Shown here: piece by piece, positions 45,180-54,511 of the stretch
How the letters are laid out: every line of letters starts with the position of its first letter
Position numbering within the stretch: position 1 is the first letter of the stretch
From: Bacillus massilinigeriensis
Lineage (GTDB): Bacteria; Bacillota; Bacilli; Bacillales; Cytobacillaceae
Length of the DNA: 64,000 nucleotides
Direction: 5' to 3'
Assembly (NCBI RefSeq): GCF_900117315.1
Contig: NZ_LT630337.1
Span: 3,282,011-3,346,010, forward strand
The notes under the pieces: generated by a model
Seen by the model: only the letters and a program-made list of their open reading frames with translations
The model's database searches: none
What the model was told of the DNA's origin: nothing
Position numbers and translations under genes: made by a program

Positions 45180-45500
45180 TTAGCCCTTGTCTAATATCCC
45201 CATGCCTTGAATATGCTGTTTTGCTGGTTCATCGCCAAGCTTATAAATCATTTGATAAATATCTATTAAATTTCTGTCATAGCTATCGTTTTCACGATCA
45301 TAATGATATTGGACATAGGGAACATGAGCTCTAAAAAAGTTTTGCCATTCAGTTGAATAATTTTGATCAAAAAGTTCTCTTAAAGCAATAATTTCATCAT
45401 CAGTCGCTTCAATTTTAAAATTCCAAGGTGAATCCGAACTACTTTGCGATATTTGACCTGAACCAACTTCAATGTAATAAGTTTTTTTCTGATTGGACAT
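45180..45500 (-). CDS. Conserved hypothetical protein
   Basis: A 106-aa soluble protein with a beta-rich start (KKTYYIEVGSGQI) and a helical rest (IIALRELFDQNY, DRNLIDIYQMIYKLG). I recall similar proteins in Bacillus annotated vaguely as hydrolases, but no catalytic motif is visible. The start at 45500 follows AGAGGAG. It lies about 110 bases upstream of ytkD on the same strand and may be read with it. Confidence 0.65.
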   Translation of the reverse strand: MSNQKKTYYIEVGSGQISQSSSDSPWNFKIEATDDEIIALRELFDQNYSTEWQNFFRAHVPYVQYHYDRENDSYDRNLIDIYQMIYKLGDEPAKQHIQGMGILDKG

Positions 45501-45751
45501 CCCAGTACACTCCTCTTTTTCTTCCTTAATAATCGTTTCCCACAAAAAATAAGTTTTATTCCATTGCGGATTATTCCATATGGTTTCTTTATTTTTGTAT
45601 AAAACTTCTAATCAAGGGGATTCACTAAATATAATGAAAAGAAAACAATCTTTTTAAGGTGCTTTTACTTGAAAATAATCTTTCTTTCGTTCATTATTTC
45701 TATAAACAGAATATCTTAAATAATTTTCCCTTATTAAAGGAGGCCACCCAA

Positions 45752-46009
45752 GTGAAAATAATTGATGATTTATATGAGCTTTATCGCAATAAGCTTACGG
45801 GTGATGAGGAAGATATTGATCTATTAGCTTTTGCATTTTTAGAAGAAATGACAAGAGATGATTTATTAAAGATGATCCATGATTTAAATGATCAAGAGCT
45901 ATATAACTTGATTGGGATTTATTTAATTGAGAGCTTAAAAGGAAAATTTGCTCAAGAAGAATATGGGCAAAAAAAGGCTTCCTACAACAACCAGGGGCAT
46001 TTACATTAA
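45752..46009 (+). CDS. DUF6154 family protein
   Basis: An 85-aa acidic, helical protein. IDDLYELYRNKLTGDEEDIDLLAFAFLEEM followed by LYNLIGIYLIESLKG fits the DUF6154 family of Bacillaceae; no function is known. The start is GTG nine bases after AAAGGAGG; the longer upstream frame has no ribosome site and a composition unlike coding DNA. A short hairpin-like repeat (AGAGACAG/CTGCCTCTT) follows the gene. Confidence 0.75.
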   Translation: MKIIDDLYELYRNKLTGDEEDIDLLAFAFLEEMTRDDLLKMIHDLNDQELYNLIGIYLIESLKGKFAQEEYGQKKASYNNQGHLH

Positions 46010-46206
46010 TACATAACATTCCATATCTTAGAAAGAGACAGATTGATATATCTGCCTCTTTTTCTTTTGTCTATATTTTGATTCTGTTTACCACATTGAT
46101 TATCAATTTTTATGTTAATAAGATTGCGTTTAAGTGATGACCTTGGACAAATATCCCATCAATATAGCTAATTTATGTTAAAATATTGGCAAGTGGGGGG
46201 ATGAAT

Positions 46207-46377
46207 ATGAAAATTGTTTTAATCATTTCAATAATTATTGTATTAGTTGTTTTATTACTGGCTGTGTTAACGACATCTAAGGCATATACTTACAAACACA
46301 CGGTCGATCCTGTAGAAGATAATCCGAATATTCAAAAGGATCGAACTAATGATGACTCCATCAGTCATAACCAATAA
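46207..46377 (+). CDS. ytzI: YtzI-like small membrane protein
   Basis: A 56-aa protein with one N-terminal membrane segment (IVLIISIIIVLVVLLLAVL) and a short polar tail rich in Asp and Asn. It resembles B. subtilis YtzI, located in the same region. The ribosome site GGGGGG directly abuts an ATG at 46201, so the second ATG at 46207 has better spacing. Function unknown. Confidence 0.7.
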   Translation: MKIVLIISIIIVLVVLLLAVLTTSKAYTYKHTVDPVEDNPNIQKDRTNDDSISHNQ

Positions 46378-46446
46378 ATGAAGACCATACTAATTTGGGG
46401 GTATCCCCCCAATTGGTATGCTCCTCAAAAGTAGTGAGGTATTTCA

Positions 46447-47895
46447 ATGAATATCTTTACAATATTAGTGGGGATTATTTTTCTCGTGAACGTATTATTA
46501 GCGGCCATCGTTATTTTTCTAGAACGAAGAGATGCAGGTTCTACTTGGGCATGGTTGCTAGTCCTTTTTTTCATACCTGGCTTAGGATTTTTTTTATATT
46601 TATTATTAGGTCAAAATCTAACTCGAAGTCGCTTGTTTCAATGGGAGGATAAAAAGAAGGTTGGAATTGAGCAGTTAATTTCAAGTCAAATTCAACAGTT
46701 AGAGGGGAATGAATTTGAGTTTCGAAGTGATACAGCAAAGAGCAGTCGGGATATGATTCATATGCTCCTTATGAATAACGACGCCGTACTTACCCAAGAC
46801 AATCGAGTTAAAATATTTACCGATGGACAAGAAAAATTCACTTCCCTTTTGAAGGATATTAAATCAGCAAAAAACCATATTCACTTGCAATACTATATTT
46901 TTAAAAATGATGGGATTGGAAAAGAAGTCATCGAAGCCTTAACAAGGAAGGCAAAGGAAGGGGTTACTGTCAGAATCCTTTATGATGAATTGGGATCCCG
47001 AAGAATTCCCAAAAAGGCTTTTAAAAACTTGCGAGAGGCTGGAGGGGAAGTGGAGGTCTTTTTCCCATCGCGTTTTCGGTTTTTCAATCTAAGAATGAAT
47101 TACCGTAATCATCGAAAGCTAGTAATCATAGATGGAAAAATTGGTTATGTTGGGGGATTTAATGTCGGCGATGAATACCTTGGTCTAAATAAAAGATTTG
47201 GATATTGGCGGGACACACATCTACGAATAACCGGGACAGCTGTTCATGCAATTCAAACTAGATTTATTCTTGATTGGAATCAAGCCTCTTATCGACATGA
47301 TATTAATTACGAAGCTAACTACTTTCCTGAAGAGGATTCGACAGGTACAGTGAGCATGCAAATCGTAACAAGTGGACCTGACTCTGAATGGGAGCAAATT
47401 AAAAACGGATACATTAAAATGATTTCATCTGCAAGAAGATCAGTCTATATTCAAACACCTTATTTTATTCCGGATGCAAGCTTGTTGGACTCACTTCGAA
47501 TCGCTGCATTGTCAGGAGTGGATGTTCGAATTATGATTCCAAATAAACCTGACCATATGTTTGTTTACTGGGCTACCTATTCCTATATTGGTGAAATGCT
47601 AAAGGCGGGTGCTAAAGTATATATTTATGATAATGGCTTTATCCACTCTAAGATGATCGTGGTTGACGGGAAAATTTCCTCTGTTGGGACAGCCAATATT
47701 GATGTTAGAAGCTTCCGGTTGAATTTTGAAGTAAATGCCTTTATTTATCACAAAACAACTGCTAGAAGGCTAACAGACAGCTTTAGAAAGGACGTACAAT
47801 TATCCTATGAGCTAACCATGAAAAAATATATGCAAAGACCATTAATTATTCGCTTTAAGGAATCTATTTCAAGGCTGATTGCACCCATTCTATAA
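46447..47895 (+). CDS. cls: Cardiolipin synthase
   Basis: The 482-aa phospholipase-D-type enzyme has two N-terminal membrane helices and two HKD motifs: NHRKLVIIDGKIGYVGGFN near residue 220 and HSKMIVVDGKISSVGTAN near residue 400. It joins two phosphatidylglycerols to give cardiolipin and glycerol at the membrane. The length is typical of bacterial Cls (about 480-500). A terminator follows. Which of the B. subtilis paralogues (ClsA, YwjE, YwiE) it corresponds to is not resolved. Confidence 0.92.
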   Translation: MNIFTILVGIIFLVNVLLAAIVIFLERRDAGSTWAWLLVLFFIPGLGFFLYLLLGQNLTRSRLFQWEDKKKVGIEQLISSQIQQLEGNEFEFRSDTAKSSRDMIHMLLMNNDAVLTQDNRVKIFTDGQEKFTSLLKDIKSAKNHIHLQYYIFKNDGIGKEVIEALTRKAKEGVTVRILYDELGSRRIPKKAFKNLREAGGEVEVFFPSRFRFFNLRMNYRNHRKLVIIDGKIGYVGGFNVGDEYLGLNKRFGYWRDTHLRITGTAVHAIQTRFILDWNQASYRHDINYEANYFPEEDSTGTVSMQIVTSGPDSEWEQIKNGYIKMISSARRSVYIQTPYFIPDASLLDSLRIAALSGVDVRIMIPNKPDHMFVYWATYSYIGEMLKAGAKVYIYDNGFIHSKMIVVDGKISSVGTANIDVRSFRLNFEVNAFIYHKTTARRLTDSFRKDVQLSYELTMKKYMQRPLIIRFKESISRLIAPIL

Positions 47896-47939
47896 AAAAA
47901 GGATGTCTCAGGAGAATTCCCTGTGTGACATCCTTTTTT
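47894..47939. terminator. Terminator between cls and luxS
   Basis: AAAAAAGGATGTC pairs with GACATCCTTTTTT; works for both convergent genes. Confidence 0.88.
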
Positions 47940-47957
47940 CATGATAGTAATTGGTTT

Positions 47958-48431
47958 TTAAGCAAAGACCTGTTTCAAATCTTCCTTGCTTTGTTCAAGC
48001 CAAAAACGCATCAAACGCTTCGCTCCTTCAAGATCATGAAGCTTTGCTTGTCCGCATTGCTTTTCATTTGCAGCTGGAATATCAGTGATTTCAACTGCTT
48101 CCTTCATAGTATCTTCCAATAAATCGATAATTTCCTCTACTGTTGGTTCACCGCTTACCACAAGGTAAAAGCCAGTTTGGCAACCCATTGGTGAAATATC
48201 AATAATATCAAAATGATCATATTTTGCGCTATATTTTCTAATATTAAAAGCTAATAGATGCTCTAATGTATGAATGGCATCTGGTTTCATTGATTGTTTA
48301 TTTGGTTGGCAAAAGCGAATGTCAAACTTATTCACAATTCCATCTGAGCCAACATTATGAACTCCGCAATGTCTTACATATGGTGCTTTTACTAAATTAT
48401 GATCTAATTCAAAGCTTTCTACTGAAGGCAT
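47958..48431 (-). CDS. luxS: S-ribosylhomocysteine lyase LuxS
   Basis: The 157-aa metalloenzyme splits S-ribosylhomocysteine to homocysteine and DPD, the AI-2 precursor, in the activated methyl cycle fed by Met[13 protein letters not shown] contains the two iron-binding histidines and MGCQTGFYL the catalytic cysteine; a later cysteine in [14 protein letters not shown] completes the site. The length and gene context (near ytjA/yidD) match B. subtilis. Confidence 0.97.
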   Translation of the reverse strand: MPSVESFELDHNLVKAPYVRHCGVHNVGSDGIVNKFDIRFCQPNKQSMKPDAIHTLEHLLAFNIRKYSAKYDHFDIIDISPMGCQTGFYLVVSGEPTVEEIIDLLEDTMKEAVEITDIPAANEKQCGQAKLHDLEGAKRLMRFWLEQSKEDLKQVFA

Positions 48432-48643
48432 TTATCATCACTCCTATATATTTATGGTTGTATCTCTAGGAGATTTTAATTAAAGTTCATTCCAAGATAC
48501 AATAATGTTTCCTAAAAACCCACTCTTATTATAGCGTAAATTCCAAGTAAATTCATCAGGACAATACGAATTTCCATTTTTAGACGAATGTTGTTGAAAT
48601 GTGATATGATTTTTGTAATAAGAAGAAAGAGAGATGTCCAATA

Positions 48644-48898
48644 ATGATTCAGAAACTCATGGTGGCTTTGATACGGTTTTATCAAATTGCTATCTCACCA
48701 TTAAAACCACCGACTTGCCGTTTTTACCCTACATGCTCTCATTATGGACTTGAGGCCATTAAACGTTTCGGGCCACTAAAGGGAGGATGGCTGACTATCA
48801 AAAGAATATTAAAATGTCACCCGCTTCACCCAGGGGGCTTTGACCCGGTTCCTGAAAAAACGAATTCAAAAACGTCTAAAGGTCATAACCATTTGTGA
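48644..48898 (+). CDS. yidD: Membrane protein insertion efficiency factor YidD (YtjA)
   Basis: The 84-aa protein has the family signature [23 protein letters not shown] and [12 protein letters not shown], with an N-terminal amphipathic helix. YidD is a peripheral membrane protein that helps YidC-dependent insertion. In Bacillus the gene is away from the rpmH-rnpA-yidC locus, as here. Its 3' end overlaps the end of the convergent ytiB gene by 23 bases, with no room for a terminator. Confidence 0.92.
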   Translation: MIQKLMVALIRFYQIAISPLKPPTCRFYPTCSHYGLEAIKRFGPLKGGWLTIKRILKCHPLHPGGFDPVPEKTNSKTSKGHNHL

Positions 48899-49439
48899 CA
48901 AGATCTAATTTACCTGTTTCGGGATCAATCACCAATCCATGTACCGGAACGTCATTTGGTAGCAAAGGATGGTTTCTAATCATAGCAACACTATGGGCTA
49001 CGCTCTCAGAAACATTATCGAACCCGTGAAGCCATTTATGAATATCAATTCCGGAATAATTTAAGGTATCTAATGTTTCTTGGTCGATGCCCCTATCCAT
49101 CATTCCTTGAATGACATCCTCTGATTTCATTCCACTCATCCCACAATCATGATGACCGATGACCAAAACCTCATGGGCTTGCAATTGGTAAACAGCTATT
49201 AATATACTACGCATGATACTTCCAAATGGGTGCGAAACAAGTGCCCCTGCATTCTTTACTAATTTCACATCCCCGTTACTGAGATTTAGTGCTTTTGGCA
49301 ATAGTTCTAAAAGACGTGTATCCATACATGATAAAATGACCATTTTCTTTTGGGGATATTTCGTGGTCGCGAACTCTTCATATTTCTTTTCTTCTACAAA
49401 ATGTTGATTATATTCCAAGATATCATCTAAAAGACTCAC
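48876..49439 (-). CDS. ytiB: Beta-class carbonic anhydrase YtiB
   Basis: The 187-aa protein has zinc ligands in SCMDTRL (Cys, Asp/Arg pair) and GHHDCGM (His, Cys), typical of beta-carbonic anhydrases. I choose the GTG at 49439 because GAGGATG lies upstream and the length then equals B. subtilis YtiB (187 aa); an ATG twelve codons earlier is possible. It hydrates CO2 to bicarbonate in the cytoplasm. Its end overlaps yidD. Confidence 0.88.
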   Translation of the reverse strand: MSLLDDILEYNQHFVEEKKYEEFATTKYPQKKMVILSCMDTRLLELLPKALNLSNGDVKLVKNAGALVSHPFGSIMRSILIAVYQLQAHEVLVIGHHDCGMSGMKSEDVIQGMMDRGIDQETLDTLNYSGIDIHKWLHGFDNVSESVAHSVAMIRNHPLLPNDVPVHGLVIDPETGKLDLVTNGYDL

Positions 49440-49555
49440 CAAATCACATCCTCTAATAAATTTTTCCTTATTCATATAGAATACATAATTAAGACAAAAT
49501 TAGACAATCTTTAGCCCTTGATTTTTAAAATATTTTTATGTAAGATTATCAATAT

Positions 49556-49578
49556 TAAATCGTAATGATTACGGATTA
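49556..49578 (+). promoter_or_regulatory. Zur box upstream of znuA
   Basis: TAAATCGTAATGATTACGG then ATTA closely fits the Bacillus Zur operator (AAATCGTAATnATTACGATTT). It lies 72 bases before the znuA start, so zinc should repress the gene. Confidence 0.8.
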
Positions 49579-49649
49579 TATTTTTTTAATTTTTAAATTG
49601 GGGAATTTTATAAAGAGTTGGATTTTGTGTCTTTCGAGAGGAGATTTAA

Positions 49650-50597
49650 ATGAAACATAAATTTACCGCCCTTATCTTATTATTTATTAGTGTAATCTTT
49701 ATTATTTCTGGGTGCTCTAACCCAACTAATACTAAAAAAGCAGGAAACAAGGATAAGCTCATCGTATATACAACGGTTTACCCATTACAATATTTCACCG
49801 AAAGAATAGGTGGAAAATGGGTTGAGGCAAACACAGTATATCCTCCTGGAGCTGATGAGCATACATTTGAACCAACGCAAAAGGATATGATGAAGTTAGC
49901 TGATTCCGATTTATTTTTTTACATTGGCTTTGGGTTAGAAGGCTTTGTTGAAAGTACTAAGGATACATTAAAAAATGAACAAGTTCGATTAGTTGCAGCA
50001 GGTGAAAAGGTACACATGGATTCAGATTCCTCAAAAGAAGAAAATCACGAGGAAGAAGATGGTCATGATCATGGGGACGTAAACCCACACATTTGGTTGG
50101 ACCCAGTCTATTCAAAGGATATGGTTCAAGTAATTGAAAAAGAACTAATAAAAGCCATGCCTAAGCATGAGAAGGAATTTGCTGCCAATAGTAAAAAGCT
50201 TCTAGATGAATTAGACAAATTGGATGCACGCTACGAAGATGTGATTGCTAAAGCCAATAACAAAGAGATCATTGTATCTCATGCAGCTTTTGGTTATTGG
50301 GAAAATCGATATCATCTAAAGCAAACAAGTATATCCGGTTTATCAACTTCCAGTGAACCATCTCAAAAGGAATTGAAACAAATTATCGCAATTGCAAAGG
50401 ATAAAAATATTAAGTATATTTTCTTTGAGCAGAATGTCACTTCCAAGCTTACTAAGATTGTCCAAAATGAAATTGGTGCAAAGCCGTTAACCTTACACAA
50501 TTTATCGGTATTAACAGATGAAGACATTAAGAAAGACAGAAATTATATGACAATTATGTACGATAATTTAGATGCACTTGAAAAGGCTCTTCAATAA
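49650..50597 (+). CDS. znuA: Zinc ABC transporter substrate-binding lipoprotein (ZnuA/AdcA type)
   Basis: The 315-aa lipoprotein (lipobox IISGC) is a cluster A-I metal-binding protein. VYPPGADEHTFEPTQKD supplies the first histidine, a His/Glu-rich loop HEEEDGHDHGDVNPH near residue 135 is typical of zinc specificity, and HAAFGYW supplies another ligand. It captures zinc outside the membrane. No ATPase or permease gene lies nearby, so its partners must be encoded elsewhere. The Zur box supports zinc-controlled expression. Confidence 0.9.
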   Translation: MKHKFTALILLFISVIFIISGCSNPTNTKKAGNKDKLIVYTTVYPLQYFTERIGGKWVEANTVYPPGADEHTFEPTQKDMMKLADSDLFFYIGFGLEGFVESTKDTLKNEQVRLVAAGEKVHMDSDSSKEENHEEEDGHDHGDVNPHIWLDPVYSKDMVQVIEKELIKAMPKHEKEFAANSKKLLDELDKLDARYEDVIAKANNKEIIVSHAAFGYWENRYHLKQTSISGLSTSSEPSQKELKQIIAIAKDKNIKYIFFEQNVTSKLTKIVQNEIGAKPLTLHNLSVLTDEDIKKDRNYMTIMYDNLDALEKALQ

Positions 50598-50683
50598 TTG
50601 ATTACTTCCATCCATTCTCAAGTATGTGTGAGAACAAACCTTCATATCCTAATGATGTATCCCGTATAAAGGAGTGATACAAG

Positions 50684-50839
50684 TTGGCAAAGGATGTTTT
50701 ATGTGAGGTAAATAACTGTGCCTTTTGGGAGGATGGAAACCTTTGTGGAGCTAATCAAATTTATGTAGTTAGCCAAACAGGAGAACAAGCAGATACTTCA
50801 AAGGAAACGGATTGCAAAACATTTCAACCTTTGAGTTAA
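50684..50839 (+). CDS. DUF1540 small cysteine-rich protein
   Basis: A 51-aa protein read from a TTG seven bases after AAAGGAGTG. The residues CEVNNCAFWEDGNLCGANQIYV and a last TDCKTF give four cysteines in the pattern of DUF1540, small presumed metal-binding proteins common in spore formers. It is short enough to be missed by length-filtered gene calling. It lies between znuA and a strong terminator, and could be read through from znuA. Confidence 0.8.
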   Translation: MAKDVLCEVNNCAFWEDGNLCGANQIYVVSQTGEQADTSKETDCKTFQPLS

Positions 50840-50843
50840 AATG

Positions 50844-50893
50844 AAAAGGCTTTAGGCCATCTTCCAAAACGGATAATGGTCTAAAGCCTTTTT
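50844..50893. terminator. Terminator between the DUF1540 gene and menC
   Basis: AAAAGGCTTTAGGCCAT pairs with ATGGTCTAAAGCCTTTT, with T-runs on both outer sides. Confidence 0.88.
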
Positions 50894-50895
50894 TC

Positions 50896-52002
50896 TTAAA
50901 GGTGAAAGCATTCTTCTGTTACTAATACTTCCTTCAACCTCTTCTCATTAATATGAAAACCAATTCCAGGCTCAGCTGGGACATCAATCATCCCCCTACT
51001 AACAGTTACCTCGGGTGAAATAATATCCTCGTCCCAGTAGCGGCTTGATGCAGAGATATCTCCAGCAATGGTGAACCCAGGTAAGGATGCAAGGGCAATA
51101 TTATGTGCCCTTGACACTCCAAATTCAAGCATTCCCCCACACCAGACTGGAATGTTTCGTTCCAAGCAAAAGTCATGAATCTTCTTTGCCGTTTGAATTC
51201 CTCCAACTCTTCCCATCTTAATATTAATTACTCTGCAGCTTCCAAGTTCAATAGCCTTCCTTGCATCATCAAAAGTTACTATACTCTCATCTAAACATAT
51301 TGGTGTTTTCAATTGCCTTTGTAAAACTGCATGATCGACTATATCATCAAATTGAAGTGGTTGCTCAATCATTAACAAATCAAAATCATCCAATGCCCTC
51401 AAGTGATTGATTTGTTCAAGAGAGTAGGCAGAATTCGCATCAGCCATTAATTCTAATCCGGGATACTGTTTACGAATCTCTGACACAAGCTGAATATCAT
51501 TTTTAGGGCTAATTTTGATTTTCACCCTTTTGTACCCATCAATAAGAAACTTCTCTATTTGCATTAACGCCTCTTTGATTGTTTTTGCCCCAACCACAAC
51601 CCCAGAGGGAATTTTCTGTTTTGTTCCACCAAGTAATTTTGAAAGGGAGATATTCTGTGCCTTGGCATACAAATCCCAAAATGCCATTTCTAAGCCTGCT
51701 TTAGCCATATGATTTCTTCTAAACCTTGATAGAATTGGAAACAAATCATTTGGATGCTGAATCTCAGACTTTTGTATGGCAGGAATAAAGAAATCCTTCA
51801 ACATATGATAACTTGTTTTGATAGTTTCCTCAGTATACCAGGGAGATGAAAAGGCTACTACCTCCCCATAACCCTTCAGCCCTTCCTTATTAATAACCTC
51901 GATAATAATGGCTTCTCGGTGGGTCACAGTTTCCAAATGTGTAATAAAAGGGGTTTTCATTCTCATTTTGATTACTTTTATATTGATTTTCTCAATCTTC
52001 AT
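50896..52002 (-). CDS. menC: o-Succinylbenzoate synthase MenC
   Basis: The 368-aa enolase-superfamily enzyme dehydrates SHCHC to o-succinylbenzoate. A KIKIS motif near residue 163 gives the catalytic lysine; ADANSAYS, EQPL and DESI give the metal ligands; NIKMGRVGGI near residue 240 gives the second lysine. The N-terminal capping domain is complete. Last gene of the men operon; it overlaps menE by 11 bases. Some homologues also racemise N-acyl amino acids. Confidence 0.93.
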   Translation of the reverse strand: MKIEKINIKVIKMRMKTPFITHLETVTHREAIIIEVINKEGLKGYGEVVAFSSPWYTEETIKTSYHMLKDFFIPAIQKSEIQHPNDLFPILSRFRRNHMAKAGLEMAFWDLYAKAQNISLSKLLGGTKQKIPSGVVVGAKTIKEALMQIEKFLIDGYKRVKIKISPKNDIQLVSEIRKQYPGLELMADANSAYSLEQINHLRALDDFDLLMIEQPLQFDDIVDHAVLQRQLKTPICLDESIVTFDDARKAIELGSCRVINIKMGRVGGIQTAKKIHDFCLERNIPVWCGGMLEFGVSRAHNIALASLPGFTIAGDISASSRYWDEDIISPEVTVSRGMIDVPAEPGIGFHINEKRLKEVLVTEECFHL

Positions 52003-53494
52003 GGAGAGCTCCTTTCTCCAGCATCTCCTTAAGCTTTCTTCTTAAAAGCTTTTTCGCCGCATTTCTTGGTATTTCTTCAACAAAATATATTCGTTTTGGG
52101 ACCTTGAATTTCGCAAGCCTTTCTCTTACATAATGGATAAGGTCTTCTTCAGTTATTTTCTCTTTTGGGCGTACAAAGGCTATTGGTTTCTGTCCCCATT
52201 CTACATCTTCAATCCCAATTACCCCGGCATCTTGAACGTTTGGGTGAGAGGTAAGAACTCCTTCTATTTCAGCAGGATAAATATTTTCTCCACCAGAAAT
52301 AATTAAGTCTGACCTTCTATCAAGTACATATAAAAAACCTTCATCATCTTGATAGCCAATATCACCAGTAGCTAACCAGCCTTCTTTTATCTTATCGCTA
52401 GTCTCCGTAGGTTTATTCAAATACCCTATCGTCACATTTGGCCCCTTTACATGAATCTCCCCTGCTTCATTTGCCTTTACCGGGGTTCCATTAGAATCAA
52501 CTATTTTTATTTGTGAAGCGAAAAATGGCTTCCCTGCTGAACCTAATTTTTTTATACTATCTTCTGGAGACAATGTGACAATTTGAGAAGAGGTTTCAGT
52601 CATTCCATACGTTTGAAAAACAGGAATATTTTTTTCTACACATTTCTCTAGCAATGATAAATGGGCAGGTCCCCCTCCTAATAGCCAGCATCTAAAGGTT
52701 GGTGGGAATTTTTCATCACCTAATTTTTCAACCATTCTTGACGCCATCGTGCTCACTACCGACATAATCGTCACATTCTCTGATTGAATTTCTTTAATTG
52801 CTTCCACTTCACTAAATGATTCATGTAAAATTATCTTCATGCCATAGATTAGACTTTTCATTAAAATTGAATAACCACTAATATGAAACAATGGGACCGC
52901 ACAGAGCCAACAATCCTTTTCCGTTAGTCCTAAATTCAAGGCAGATCCGATCGCACTCCACCAGTGATTACCATATGTTTGGAGTACGCCCTTTGGATAA
53001 CCGGTTGTACCTGAGGTATACATAATTGAGCATACATCGTTACTTTGAACTAATTCATTAATGATTGGTTCAATCCATTCATGACAAAATAATTCTTCCT
53101 TTTTTATGATAGGAAGTGAATTGTCGATTTGATTGATTTTCTTAAATGATTCGTCATATTTTTCTTCTGTAATTAAAAGAGTTGACCTCGAATCCTTCAT
53201 TTGCCATATAATTTCATCTACAGATAACCGATAGTTTAATATTACAGTCTTAACACCAATCAATTGTAATGCTAAGTAAATAAATATTGTATCCTCGTGG
53301 TTACTTAACATAACCGCTACATAGTCGTCCTTTTGGACATTTTTTGCGGTGATTTGCCCTGCAATTTGATATGCCCTTTCGTAAAGGTCATGAAATGAGT
53401 ATTCTTGGTTGTTAAATTGTAAAGCTGGACGATTAGGTGTTAGGAAAGCTCGTTTAACCAAGAAATTTGGCAGCTGTTGATCTTCCAATTTCAA
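51992..53494 (-). CDS. menE: o-Succinylbenzoate-CoA ligase MenE
   Basis: The 500-aa acyl-adenylate ligase activates o-succinylbenzoate with ATP and CoA. IMYTSGTTGYPKGV near residue 158 is the P-loop; TYGMTETSSQ near 295 and GWLATGDIGYQDDEGFLYVLDR near 370 are the A5/A7-A8 motifs; KFKVPKRI and AAKKLLRRKL give the A10 lysine. It lies 106 bases after menB, beyond a terminator-like hairpin, so menEC may have separate control. Confidence 0.93.
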   Translation of the reverse strand: MKLEDQQLPNFLVKRAFLTPNRPALQFNNQEYSFHDLYERAYQIAGQITAKNVQKDDYVAVMLSNHEDTIFIYLALQLIGVKTVILNYRLSVDEIIWQMKDSRSTLLITEEKYDESFKKINQIDNSLPIIKKEELFCHEWIEPIINELVQSNDVCSIMYTSGTTGYPKGVLQTYGNHWWSAIGSALNLGLTEKDCWLCAVPLFHISGYSILMKSLIYGMKIILHESFSEVEAIKEIQSENVTIMSVVSTMASRMVEKLGDEKFPPTFRCWLLGGGPAHLSLLEKCVEKNIPVFQTYGMTETSSQIVTLSPEDSIKKLGSAGKPFFASQIKIVDSNGTPVKANEAGEIHVKGPNVTIGYLNKPTETSDKIKEGWLATGDIGYQDDEGFLYVLDRRSDLIISGGENIYPAEIEGVLTSHPNVQDAGVIGIEDVEWGQKPIAFVRPKEKITEEDLIHYVRERLAKFKVPKRIYFVEEIPRNAAKKLLRRKLKEMLEKGALHED

Positions 53495-53549
53495 TCTCCT
53501 TCTCTTTGCTAAAGTTTTACTCGAATGATGTCGAATGGATTATTATTAT

Positions 53550-53585
53550 TTAAAAAAACAGCCTGATGGGAGATCCCACCAAGCT
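53550..53585 (-). terminator. Terminator-like hairpin between menB and menE
   Basis: On the minus strand AGCTTGGTGGGA pairs along 12 positions, with G-U pairs, with TCCCATCAGGCT, followed by GTTTTTTT. It would end part of the menFDHB transcripts. Confidence 0.75.
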
Positions 53586-53600
53586 TGATTGTACTAAATA

Positions 53601-54419
53601 TTAAGGAAAACGTGGGAATTGACCAAAGTCAGGACTACGTTTTTCTTTAAATGCGTCGCGACCTTCCTTGGCTTCATCTGTTGTATAGTAAAGCAAAGTA
53701 GCGTCCCCTGCAAATTGTTGAATACCTGCAAGGCCGTCGGTGTCTGCATTCATAGCGGCTTTTATAAAACGAATAGCTGTTGGGCTCTTTTCTAAAATTT
53801 CCTCACACCATTTAATTGTTTCATCCTCCACCTGATCAAGCGGAACAACAGTGTTGACTAAGCCCATATCCAATGCTTCCTGAGCATTGTACTGGCGACA
53901 TAAATACCAAATTTCGCGTGCCTTTTTATGTCCGACAATTCTCGCTAAATAGCCTGAACCATAACCCGCGTCAAAGCTTCCAACCTTAGGCCCAGTTTGT
54001 CCGAAAATGGCGTTATCTGCGGCAATCGTTAAGTCACAAACAATGTGAAGAACATGACCTCCACCAATCGCATAACCCTTAACCATTGCAATAACCGGCT
54101 TTGGAATTACACGAATGAGACGTTGTAAATCTAATACGTTCAACCGAGGAATCTGATCTTCCCCAACATATCCACCATGGCCACGAACCTTTTGATCTCC
54201 ACCAGAACAGAAGGCTTTGTCTCCAGCCCCAGTTAATATGATAACCCCTACATTGGAATCATCCCTTGCATAAGCGAAAGCATCGATTAGTTCCATTACA
54301 GTCCTTGGTGTAAATGCATTATGTACATGAGGTCTGTTAATTGTAATTTTTGCAATACCGTTGTATGTCTCATAAATAATTTCTTCATACTGACGACCTG
54401 CAACCCATTCTACTGCCAT
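53601..54419 (-). CDS. menB: 1,4-Dihydroxy-2-naphthoyl-CoA synthase MenB
   Basis: The 272-aa crotonase-fold enzyme closes the naphthoquinone ring. [16 protein letters not shown] near residue 83 is the MenB signature; [19 protein letters not shown] and [14 protein letters not shown] are the other active-site blocks. The ATG at 54419 follows GAGGAGG. It lies between menH and the internal terminator, in the usual Bacillus order menF-D-H-B-E-C. Confidence 0.95.
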   Translation of the reverse strand: MAVEWVAGRQYEEIIYETYNGIAKITINRPHVHNAFTPRTVMELIDAFAYARDDSNVGVIILTGAGDKAFCSGGDQKVRGHGGYVGEDQIPRLNVLDLQRLIRVIPKPVIAMVKGYAIGGGHVLHIVCDLTIAADNAIFGQTGPKVGSFDAGYGSGYLARIVGHKKAREIWYLCRQYNAQEALDMGLVNTVVPLDQVEDETIKWCEEILEKSPTAIRFIKAAMNADTDGLAGIQQFAGDATLLYYTTDEAKEGRDAFKEKRSPDFGQFPRFP

Positions 54420-54511
54420 CAAAAATTCCTCCTCATATAATTTAAATTTGTATTGTTCATTAGGATTGTTGAAAAATAGCTGACATCCCCTTATTCAACA
54501 TAACCCCTTGA

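Noticed and set aside
46395..46652. 85-aa frame overlapping the cls start
   Set aside because: Out-of-frame shadow of the cls N-terminal membrane segment.
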